A stretch of DNA of 64,000 nucleotides from Neckera pumila (taxonomy: Eukaryota > Streptophyta > Bryopsida > Hypnales > Neckeraceae). The DNA is taken from contig OZ018413.1 in NCBI GenBank assembly GCA_963969595.1, forward strand, positions 14,063,711 through 14,127,710. Reading direction: 5' to 3'. The notes below the pieces were generated by a model. It ran no database searches. It had not been told where the DNA came from and saw only the letters and a list, made by a program, of their open reading frames with translations. The position numbers and the translations under genes were made by a program. This document shows positions 10,229-20,046 of the stretch, one piece after another (positions within the stretch are counted from its first letter, which is position 1; the number at the start of each line of letters is the position of its first letter).

Positions 10229-13200
10229 TTTCCATTGCAAAGAATGAAGTCCATCTTCCAGCTATTGTGGAGATTGGTGTTCCAGAGGTCTTTCCAACTT
10301 CATCCCCCAATAATAGAGCCCCTAACATGCCCCCCGTGGGCTCCAAATCACCCCCGACCTACTTAGACAATTATCCATTTAATATTTTCATGTCTTCAAG
10401 GCTCACTAGTATTATCTGAACCCTATATGTGCGATCTTGCTATGTTTATTTAACCATATGCAATTTTACATTGCTTTTGATGTTGCAGAATGTTACAGAG
10501 CCGGATATCATGGATATTCCTGATAATGACATGGGTTCTACACATGAGGAAGTCCCCCAAGATACAGACATTGTTCCTGACCATGTCTCAGATGTCATCG
10601 ACATTCCTGGAGTGCAAGATGATGCCTTGAAAGATGACATCCGAAGGTCCCAGAAGTTGGACACGGTGACCATTCTTCATGGATTGCGGTTGACCTCCAT
10701 TGATGTTTCCCTGATGCAGATTCTATTGTGTCGGATGGTGCCTATGCCAATGGTGCGCCCAACATTGGCTTGTGACTTGACTTTGCTAGAACACCAATTC
10801 ATTGGTGGCTACAAGGAGGGACCCCGGGTTTTTTATGTATCAGTGTGCGATGAGGATGGACAAAACTCAATGTTCTCTGCGGCCGAGAAAGAAGAATTGC
10901 GCCCAATTTGGAATTCGGTTAATGACAACTTCAACAATATGTTGAGATCTCAAGTTGTTCTCAAGCATTTGATTGACCACAAATTCTTTGTTTGTAATGG
11001 AAATCACATGTGAATTGCGTGGATGAACCACATTATGCGACTTCATGCAAAGGAGCGGAGTTGGCATATCTCTATAGACTCAATCATCCTGGACATGCAC
11101 AATCAGATAGGAGTGGCGATGCAAGCCATGCATGATATAAATAAGTAAGCATCAACTATCAACTTGTACATTCAATTCTTTCTTCTATTTAGTTAGCACA
11201 TGTTATGTATCCTTCAACTTTGTCTGGTGTAATTGATTAATGGTTTGGTTTGGCAGGCAGACGGAAAGCTACTATGTCAAAACAAATCTTGTACACACCC
11301 TGCACCGAGTTCAGAAGTACGGGATGATGGAACTTGATAAGTTCAAAGAATTGTTAATTGCTAGAGAAGTGAAGATTGCCTAAATAATAATCGAGTGAAA
11401 TGGTACACAATGCCCCTTGAGGTCTTCACCTCGTTCATCTTTAAGGTATGACATTAATATGATGCATAATATTGTCAATATTTTCATACATTGGTATTTA
11501 CAATTTGTCTTTGTGTGTATAGTTATATCTGCATGTGGATACCTCAGCAAGAGATTTTTGAGGCCTCCGAGGTCGCAGCTCAAAAGTACAAGGAGGACAC
11601 GCCTAGTGACAAGGTGACACTGGAAAGCACTGCGATGGCTATGCGGAGCTCCATCAAGGATTCAACGGAGAAGTTATACAAGAAGCTATCCAAAATTGTT
11701 TCTGTGGCTGATCTGGCTCTTGGTCAGGAGTGGCTAATCAAGGTATGAATGCATAAATAACATGTGATTGCTTCTGACAATATTTTGGTGTTGAAAGAGA
11801 ATGTGGTTCACTTTGTATTTGTTGAATTTTTTCAGATCGAGAGGCATTGGAATTCATTTGCAAGACCAGATTTAACTCTTGAGAAGCTTCAAATGATTGC
11901 CACAGCCAAAGCAAGTTCAGAATACAAAGTTTTGTTGCTCAAGTGGATGAACTCCTTTCCTCCTACTCGAGAAGCTCGACGTTTTCCTGCCCGGCCTGTT
12001 AACGAGGATAAATTGCATTTATTCTTGGCAAAGGCATGTTGGTATGCAGGGGTAAGCATTCCATTGCGTCCTTTCATTCAAGTACTGTTTCAAAAGTCTT
12101 TGATTACTAGAAAGAATACTATGAGCAATGATAACTATCTCTAATTGTGGTACACATGTTTTTTCAGTTGGAAGAGACGGCTACGGAGATGTTTGACAAT
12201 ATTATCCACTCAGATAATATTCCTATTAATATGGACGTACCTACCAAGCCGGAGACACTAAAAAAATATGTTGAGAATTGGAGGATGAAGGTATGGACAT
12301 TGCCTATACAGGACAATTCAAAGGTGACAAATCATTTAAGAAGTCGAAGATTTTCAAAGAGTACAAAGGGGCCATGCTTGTTGTCCATCGCCTCATTTAT
12401 AGGTATAATCCTTCCAACATATAAATATTGTTGCAATCCAAATTGTATTAATATACCATTATTTTTGCAATGTCTATCCAATTCCGATTTCCTTATTGAA
12501 TTGTATTACTTGCAATATAGCTTGTTTATATTTGACGTCAAACTAGTGGGGGCCACTTAAAACAATCCTTTTGTTTAAATCAAATTTTTGCGCATGAAAC
12601 ATAACCGCGAGAAGTCCCTCTCGGGGCCGAGAGGGACTTGCATGCCACCCAGCTCTTGCAACAATGGATTCCAAATAGTGGTCTAGTACCAGTCGATTGG
12701 CTTTATTTTGTATATTTGGTTTTTGTTTTCTAAATTCTTGTATGTGGGAAACGGTGTTGTATTAGAGTGTTCACTGTCATATGAATTTTATACCATTTTC
12801 ATTTTCATTTTTATTTTCATTTTGTACCTCTACAACTTTATATTTGTATTAATTTATGTAACCCTTAACTATTTCTTGTGGTCAGGTATTTCAAGAACGA
12901 ATTGTATGCCAAGAAGGCTATTGCCAAGGCGGATTTACCACCGTTTCTCAAGTCTTGGTTCGACAAATCACTACCAGATTGCATGTTTTCGGGGTGGCAG
13001 CTTAGGCACTAGACTACTCCTCATCTACGAGCTTGTCCGTGGTATCTCGAGTGCAATATTGGATCTACTCCACCAGAGTAGGAGGCACTACTGAAGACAT
13101 TGAAAGAGACCGTGGTCATTGAATCTGAGTTTGACGAGTTTGCAGAGTTGGATCTTGAAGCCCAAATTAAAGCCATTGCAAGACAGGATGTATCTGACAA

Positions 13201-14637
13201 GAAAAAAGAGGCGAGACTAGAGGAGGCAAAGAAGAGGACCAAAGAAATCAAGATTAAGAGGCTAGCTTCCAAGACTAAGAAGGAGAAAGAGAAGGCCAAA
13301 AAGAAGGGGACAAAGAGGAAGAGCCAGACTCAAGTGCCTGAGCCAGCTACTAGCGTTGCAGACGTGAGAGAGGGGTCATCGGGATTCTCCTTCACTCAAA
13401 AACGTCTAGTTCATGGATTGACACCAACAATTGTAAACTTCTCCCTTGTTCCTGACATTGATGAATGCATCTTGAACTTGTCATTGGATACTTTGACCAG
13501 CAATGAGAAGGCCTTCAAATCTATCCTCACCTTCTTGGATATGGTAAGTTTTTTTCTATTTACCTTGACTCCACAGTTCCAACATTTGTGTGTTGAATTC
13601 TGAACGTTCATTATATATTTCTATTAAATCTATGATACATTTGACAGTGAATTTGATAGTGAAATACTAGTTTCATATCCTTATTAATATACTGGAGCTT
13701 TGATGTAATGTATAGCATATAAGTGACAAGGAAAGATATTTTGAGGGTGAATTGAGTACGCAGTTAGCAGTGGACTTTATCATTGTGGATGTTCCAGAAG
13801 GTCTCCATATGCCAATAATGCCAATTCTACCTACATCAATTACAAAGTGGAATGATTTCACAAAAGACTACTTGGTGCTCATTTTTGATTTTGCTAAAGA
13901 GTATCTCTACGATATGGGTGTTCTTTTAGTGATGTATCCAACGCCTTCTTACCGTCACAAAAATCATCTTCTTGGTTGTTGCCAAACGTACGGGTTTAGA
14001 ATCCTCTTGACGTGGTTTGGCAAGAACCACCTACACTTGACATCTCCGACCAATCCAACCAAAATGGTAAGAGAAATTTCAAATTCATCCTTATTTATAT
14101 ATAATTGGCATTTTTACAATAATAGATTCTCACTTGTATCTGTCTGCAGACGATGCATTTTGACATCTCCCTTTTGGTGAGGGAGACAAGACCTAAGACC
14201 AAATTGGAATTTCCATTTCAGTTTGTTCCATCCCATGAAGAAGTAGATATTACTGTGGGCTATGACGACATATTTCAAAACTTCTGTAAGAAGGAGGACG
14301 TGACATGAATGGAGACATCTCGTGGCACGGGCCACGGGAATAGTTCCGAAAATTCATGCAAATGATTATTGAGGGGCTATCTGAAACAAGCAACATGGTC
14401 GTCGAATACACAGCAGCTATAGGTGAACACTTATTTGTATTGTAGTTATTTACCAACAATGATTGAAGTACAATATGTTCTTCAAGTAGTTATCTAATGT
14501 ATGTTATGTATATTTCTAGGTTCAGGTATTCAAGCTTGCCGAGCAACGCAACGTCATGTTCTAGCATTTGAGGAGGACAAGGAGATTTTTGATGGCCTAA
14601 TTGCTCCAATGATGTGCACAATTGGAGTTACTACTAT
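10229..14637 (+). pseudogene. ParB-like/amino-methyltransferase-like gene, 5' part
   Basis: Proposed exons: possibly 10229-10380, then 10489-11144, 11257-11445, 11523-11742, 11836-12051, 12168-12402, 12886-13543, 13716-14066, 14150-14422 and 14520-14637. All accepted junctions are GT-AG. Exon 10489 encodes FFVCNGNH followed by IAWMNHI and SIDSIILD, like the GxHR segment of ParB/sulfiredoxin folds. After a Lys-rich linker (13100-13330), exon 13716 has DFIIVDVPEG in the place of a DPPY motif IV, a following MGVLLVMYP strand, and HFDISLLVRETRP. Exons 14150 and 14520 give FMQMIIEGLSETSNMVVEY then GSGIQACRATQRHVLAFEED, the motif X-motif I order of alpha/beta-type amino DNA methyltransferases. In-frame stops at about 11011, 11380, 13009, 13066 and 14308, a frameshift near 12285 and another after about 14330 show it is dead. 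Domain names are inferred from motifs. A MULE-like or viral gene of similar composition is the alternative. Confidence 0.6.
12589..12660 (+). repeat. Intronic hairpin repeat with perfect palindrome
   Basis: GCGCATG is followed by a palindrome at 12612-12639 with two perfect 13-bp arms (AAGTCCCTCTCGG and its complement) and a GG centre. It lies in the intron between exons 12168-12402 and 12886-13543 of the methyltransferase-like relic. It is the best-paired member of the family. Confidence 0.6.
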
Positions 14638-14904
14638 TGTAAGAAAAACACAAAGGCTTTGTAGTCCAATGAAAAGAGGACACAAATAAGTACAAGGAAG
14701 AGGTGAATAACCCAAGCAAGGGGTTGCCCTCTTATACTACTCTACTAACAAGTACCATGACTAACCTTATGGGTTATATCAACATAGAAAGTTGCCCCTC
14801 TCTAATATCACACTATCCCTCTCTAATATCACGTTGTCCCTCTCTAATAACACCTTAGTTGGCTACAAACAACTCCTAACTAAAGTCACTCTCTAACTTC
14901 AACA
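14638..14904 (-). repeat. 3' LTR of the copia element
   Basis: The copy runs TGTAAGAAAA to CTTCAACA on the plus strand and matches 19780-20046 over its full 267 bp apart from six substitutions. It lies next to the polypurine tract, which makes it the downstream LTR in element orientation. Confidence 0.9.
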
Positions 14905-15428
14905 CTCCCACTTTGTTTGTTGCCAAACAATGTCAAACCCATCTCTATGCAAAGAACTTCATGGCGAGGCTTTGCAAGAGCCTTGGTAAGCACATCCACT
15001 ACCATGCGCTCTGTAGGTATGTACCTCATTTCTATCACATTGCTTTCAGCCTTCTCTCGAATGAAATGGTGTTGGATGTCAATGTGCTTACTCCAAGAAT
15101 AGTGAGTCGGGTTCTTTACCAAGGCAATGGCTCCTTGATTGTCACACATGATAGGTGTGCTCTTCTCTTGCTCAAGGCCAATATCACTCAACAACTGTCT
15201 TAACCAGATCGCCTCCCTTGTGCCTTGACTAATGGCCATGTATTCCACCTCGGTGGTAGACAATGCAATAGTGGGTTGCTTTTTCGACTTCCACGAAATG
15301 GCACCATCTCCAAGCATAAACACATAGCCCAATGTAGACCTGCGATCGCTTGCATCTCCAGTCCAATCTGCATCACAAAAGCCTACCAATGCAAGACTCT
15401 TGCCTCCAAGGACCAATTTGGCCTCCAA
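14886..15428 (-). pseudogene. Copia RNase H domain
   Basis: The frame contains [10 protein letters not shown], then STTEVEYMA, then [10 protein letters not shown] and [12 protein letters not shown], the acidic and His positions of the copia RNase H. It ends with VDVLTKAL, the usual C-terminal block of copia Pol. A TAA codon near 15433 separates it from the reverse transcriptase in what should be one reading frame. Confidence 0.85.
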
Positions 15429-15434
15429 TGTGCC

Positions 15435-16420
15435 TTAGAGGTACCGCATGATCCTCTTCACCGCGGCCCAATGCTTTGGACCGCTCTTGGCCATATGTTG
15501 GCTCACCACACTCATGGAAAATGCAAGGTTAGCCCTTGTGGCTACTATGGCATACATTAAGCTCCCCACCGCAGCTTTGTATGGCACATCTTGCATTTCC
15601 ACCTTCACAGCTTCATATTCCTTATCCGTGAGCTTCTCCAACTTCGAATGCACATCAAGTGGCGTGCCAATGGCCTTGCAGTCCTCCATGTTGAAGCGCT
15701 TCAACACTTCCTTAATGTACTTGCTTTGGCTCATGGTGATGGTGCGCGCTGCCCTTTGCCTTTGAAACTCCACGCCAAGGCAATAGTGTAGCTCACTGAG
15801 GTCACTCATGTCATACGCGCTCTTCAACATAGCTTTGACCTCCTCCATTATCTTCATGGTGTTTGTCATGATGATCAAATCATCCACATAAACGATGATA
15901 ATCACTAAGGACTCGTTTGTTTGCTTGATGTAAAGAGAATGGTCCGCATAGCTCCTTTTGTAACCTGCCTTTGCAAATAAGGCATCTATATTCATGTACC
16001 ATGCTCTCCCTGATTGTCTCAATCCATAGATGGCCTTCTTGAGCTTATACTTTAGTTGCTCTCGCCCTTCTTGAATAAAACACTTGGGTTGGTCCATGAA
16101 GATGACCTCCTCAAGGCGTGGATTGAGAAGTGCCGTGACGACATCCATTTGGTGCATCTCCAAGTCTATGGCTGCCCTTATGGCCCCCATACATCGAATG
16201 GTGCAAAACTTGGCCACCGGTGCAAAGGTCTCATTGAAGTCTACCCCCTCGACTTGAGAATATCCCTTGGCTATCAATCTGGCCTTGTAGCGTACAATGT
16301 TGCTCAAAGCATCTCTCTTAGTGCAAAACACCCATTTGCATCCAATACTCTTGCAATCAGAAGGAAGGGAAGAAAGTTCACATGTACCTTTACTCATAAG
16401 CGAGACGTACTCTGCTTGCA
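15435..16420 (-). pseudogene. Copia reverse transcriptase domain
   Basis: The frame has GCKWVFCTKRD, VRYKARLIAKGYSQ, the FAPVAK block, the MDVVTALLN block, KAIYGLRQSGRAWY and the catalytic YVDDLII. The second conserved Asp pair is therefore present. The upstream edge is broken by a 14-bp tandem duplication at 16423-16450 that shifts the frame. The downstream edge is a TAA near 15433. Confidence 0.88.
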
Positions 16421-17116
16421 TGGCTTGCTCCCACTTGCTTGCTCCCACTTGCTTGCATCCGCGCTTCTCATGGCTTCCTCCATGGTATTTGGATCTCTCA
16501 CAAACGCTACATTTGCACGCTCCACTTGGTGTTGTGGCAAAATGTGGTTCATCCACCATTCTCCAGGTGGCCTGTGCTCTCTCGTGGGATATCTTGGCTC
16601 CTGGGACGTCTTTTCTTCACCACCATCATCACTTGGAGCTACACTCACTTTCTTCTTTGGTATTAGTGTTGTCATCAGCTCGTCTTCGTCTTCTGTTACC
16701 ACTTCTTGCAAACTTGGAGATTTATCCACCTCAAGGTCTCCATTGCTCCCACTTGGATACATCTCCAAAGACTCGCTACCCTCCCTCTTATCTTCGATGA
16801 AGGTCACATCTCGACTCTTAAAGATCTTCTTAGTTTCTAAATTCATGAGCCGATAAGCCTTGGAACCTTCCCAATAATCCAAAAACAAGCACTTAATGCC
16901 TTTGGCATCAAGCTTGGATCGCTGAGGGCTCAAATCCAAGGCATAGGCCATACATCCAAAGATGCGCATGTGGCCAATGTTAGGCTTTCTTCCACTCCAT
17001 GCCTTTTGCGGTATCATCGATGCTACCGCACTGGTGGGACATCGATTGCGTATGTATGCTGCATTGGATACAGCCTCCGCCCAAAACTCATATTTGAGGC
17101 TTTGTGCATGCAACAT
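16394..17116 (-). pseudogene. Copia integrase C-terminal part and linker
   Basis: This frame follows a TGA near 17118. It contains YEFWAEAVSNAAYIRNRCPT, GHMRIFGCMAYAL, the KCLFLDYWEGSKAYRL block and the acidic linker, then enters RT at ASKWEQA. It is thrown out of frame by the duplication at 16423-16450. Confidence 0.8.
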
Positions 17117-17119
17117 CGT

Positions 17120-17668
17120 TCAAGCCATCTCTACAAACGTACGATTGACATGCTCCGCTACACCATTTTGTTGTGGAGTGTGTGACGCTAAAGTTTGATG
17201 TTGAATGCCATGCTCCCTCATAAAGGCCTCAAATGCCTTGGACATATACTCACCGCCATTGTCCGATCTCAATACCTTAAGCTTATGACCACTCTCATTC
17301 TCTACAAGGGCCTTCCATGCCTTGAACCTCTCAAATACCTCACTCTTGCATTTTAGCATGAACATCCACACTTTCCTCGAAAAATCATCAATGAAGGTAA
17401 GGAAATATCTTGCACCACCTATAGAAGTGGTCTTCATGGGGCCGCACACATCGGAGTGCACAATCTCCAATACCTTGGCTGCCCTCATTGCTTCCTTGGT
17501 GGGGAATGGTTTCCTCGCTTGCTTGCCTTCAATGCAAGCCTCACACGTCAAATCGCAAGCGCTTTTCTTCACTTGCATGCCACCCACCATACTTGGAAGA
17601 GCCTTTCCACTCTTCACATTTAGGTGCTCCAATCTCTTATGCCAAAGTTCCACAGTGTCTTGCACCAT
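17120..17668 (-). pseudogene. Copia GAG-pre-integrase and integrase core
   Basis: WHKRLEHLN and CEACIEGK give the H-H-C-C zinc site, although the canonical HxxxxH arrangement is only partly visible. The core has HSDVCGP, RSDNGGEY and PQQNGVAE, which match the D, D and E catalytic positions. The frame ends at TGA near 17118 in what is normally a continuous stretch. Confidence 0.85.
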
Positions 17669-17737
17669 TGCATCTTGAGCTACACAAGCTCAACTTGAAC
17701 CATTCACCGTTTTGAACTCAAGTTGGTACAAGTTGCC

Positions 17738-18382
17738 TTACTTGGGTGCCAAGACAATCGGCTCTCCATTTGGTGCCCCCAAAATACAACCTTGGTTGTT
17801 GAATTGCACCTTCAAGCCTTGTAACACCAACTTGCTCACTGAGAGCAAATTGGCATGTAACTTGGGCACATGCAATGCATCTTGAATGCGAATCTTCTTC
17901 ATCACCCCCTTAACATTGACTTCCACCACAATGCATCCCATGCCAATGGCCTCCACCATGCCATTGTCACCTAAATACACCTTGCGGTTGCTAATGGGTT
18001 GGTAGGTGAAAAAAGCTTGTCTCTATGATGTCATGTGTTGCATGGCCCCCGAATCAATAATCCATTTGAACATGTTGCGGTCATCATAGCCATCACTTGC
18101 CGCAAATGCAAAATCCTCCTCCACTTCAGTGACTGTTGCTTTGTTGGCACTCTCCTTCTTAGACTTCCAACAATTCCTTGCAAGGTAGCCGGGTTGACCG
18201 CAATTGTAGCATGTACGTGTCTCTTTGTGTGATTGAGAGACTTCTCCTTTCCCGTGTCGTGAGATAAGAGCTGCCCCTCCTTCGTTAGATTCATTCTCCT
18301 TCCTCTTGGATACCTCGTGCATCAATCTTGCCGTCACATACTCAAGGGTGAGCTCCTTCATAGATCTTGTCTCCAAAGCCGT
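17738..18382 (-). pseudogene. Copia zinc knuckle and protease region
   Basis: The knuckle reads CYNCGQPGYLARNC, so the His of CX2CX4HX4C is Tyr. The protease motif IIDSGA with downstream HMTS is present. In-frame TAG near 18022 and TAA near 17737 interrupt the frame, and the pieces between (ALHVPKLHANLLSVSKL) are standard for the family. Confidence 0.8.
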
Positions 18383-18391
18383 AATGAGATA

Positions 18392-18890
18392 CTAAAAAGA
18401 AGTGGGTAAGCTCTCGAGAAGAGTCATGACAATGTCTCCATCCGTCAAAGGTGCCTCCAAGCAAACAAGTTGGTCCGCCAGCCCCTTGACCTTGTTGATG
18501 TGGTCAAGCATGTCTTCTCCCTCTTGCATCTTGCACGTGAAAAACTTGCGGCGAGTAAAGAGAATATTGGACAAACTCTTAGTCTCATGGATGTTGCAAA
18601 GCACCTTCCATGCTTCTGCCGGTCCCTTGCAAGATCGAACGTGTGCAAGTTGCCTATCCACAAGATTGCAAGCAATCATGGAGAAGGCCTTTTTCACCCT
18701 CCTCTCGTAAGACTTCTTGACCTTGGGATCAGCGTCGGAAAGAGGAGGCTCCTCGGAGTCCTCCACAATCTCCCACAAGTACTTTTCCGCCAAGATCATC
18801 TCCATCTTGAACTTCCACAAGCCAAAGTTCTCTCCATTGAACTTGTCAATGATCCGAACACCCTCTCCCTCACCTATGGCTATAGTGCCA
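18392..18890 (-). pseudogene. Copia Gag N-terminal part
   Basis: The frame has FNGENFGLWKFKMEMIL, then VKGLADQL and LLESLPTSF, the UBN2-type Gag pattern of copia elements. A TAG near 18391 separates it from the zinc-knuckle part. No ATG is found where Gag should begin: the codon near 18882 is ATA in a context (ATAGCC) that looks like a lost start. Confidence 0.75.
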
Positions 18891-18920
18891 CGTCTCCCAC
18901 TCTAATAAAGTTCTCAACAA

Positions 18921-19600
18921 CTCAAATCAGCCCCTCAATGGCTCTCAAATCTCACAACCAACACTCACGTGGTTGCAATCTCTCCAATGTGACTCCAAAT
19001 GATCACAACAATTCAAATCAGCCCCTCAATGGCTCTCAAATCTCACAACCAACACTCACGTGGTTGCAATCTCTCCAATGTGACTCCAAATGATCACAAC
19101 AACTCAAATCAGCCCTCAATGGCTCTCAAATCTTACAACCAACACTCATGCGGTTGCAATCTCTCCAATGTGACTCCAACTAATCACAACAACTCAAATC
19201 AGCCCCTCAATGGCTCTCAAATCGCACAACCAACACTCACATGGTTGCAATCTCTCCAATGTGACTCCAAATGATCACAACAATTCAAATCAGCCCTCAA
19301 TGGCTCTCAAATCTCACAACCAACACTCGCGCGGTTGCAATCTCTCCAATGTGACTCCAAATGATTACAACAACTCAAATCAGCCCCTCAATGGCTCTCA
19401 AATCTCACAACCAACACTCACGTGGTTGCAATCTCTCCAATGTGACTCCAAATGATCACAACAACTCAAATCAGCCCCTCAATAGCTCTCAAATTGCACA
19501 ACCAACACTCACGTGGTTGCAATCTCTCCAATGTGACTCCAAAAGATCACAACAACTCAAATTAACCCTCAATGACTGTCAAATCTCACAACCAATATTC
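18921..19600. repeat. Leader minisatellite, 90-91 bp units
   Basis: The motif YTCAAATCAG recurs at 18921, 19012, 19103, 19193, 19284, 19374 and 19465, with a partial eighth unit from 19556. Spacing is 90 or 91 bp. Units contain GGCTCTCAAATCTCAC, CCAACACTCACGTGG and CAATCTCTCCAATGTGACTC. The array lies between the 5' LTR and Gag. It is open in some plus-strand frames, but 91 is not a multiple of three, so it is not a protein repeat. Confidence 0.9.
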
Positions 19601-19779
19601 ACAATAAAAATAACACTTGATGCAAAAGAATAACTTTTCAAAGAATAAGATCTTGCTAAAAAAATCCAAAAACGACCTCCAACTCCACTTGCTCTCAACT
19701 TCAGCAGTGCGCCTCCAACACGCCTTTGCAAAACGATCTCACCTCAAATAGCAACTCACATGATGGCCCATAACCTATT

Positions 19780-20046
19780 TGTAAGAAAAACACAAAGGCT
19801 TTGTAGTCCAATGAAAAGAGGACACAAATAAGTACAAGGAAGAGGTGAATAACCCAAGCAAGGGGTTGCCCTCTTATACTACTCTACTAATAAGTGCCAT
19901 GACTAACCTTATGGGTTATATCAACATAGATAGTTGCCCCTCTCTAATATCACACTGTCCCTCTCTAATATCACGCTATCCCTCTCTAATAACACCTTAG
20001 TTGGCTACAAACAACTCCTAACTAAAGTCACTCTCTAACTTCAACA
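19780..20046 (-). repeat. 5' LTR of the copia element
   Basis: This is the upstream LTR in element orientation and would carry the promoter. The sequence just inside it (minus strand from 19779: AATAGGTTATGGGCCATC) holds a TGGGCC that may begin a primer-binding site. It does not match the usual initiator-Met tRNA complement TGGTATCAGAGC, so the primer is unidentified. Confidence 0.9.

Larger units (their letters stand above)
14638..20046 (-). mobile_element. Ty1/copia LTR retrotransposon, degenerate, inserted in an exon
   Basis: Two 267-bp LTRs (TG...CA) bound a 5409-bp element read on the minus strand. Internal order from its 5' end is leader with tandem repeats, gag with zinc knuckle, protease, integrase, reverse transcriptase, RNase H. 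Integrase before RT defines copia. The polypurine tract AAAGTGGGAG directly precedes the 3' LTR (14905-14914 on the minus strand). Flanks are ACTAT (14633-14637) and ACTAC (20047-20051), a 5-bp TSD with one change. I count six differences between the LTRs, about 2%. The coding region has several stops and one frameshift, so this copy cannot make a complete polyprotein. Confidence 0.93.

Noticed and set aside
18999..19633. Overlapping plus-strand frames with NQHSRGCNLSNVTPNDHNN repeats
   Set aside because: These are frames through the 91-bp minisatellite of the retrotransposon leader; the unit length is not a multiple of three.
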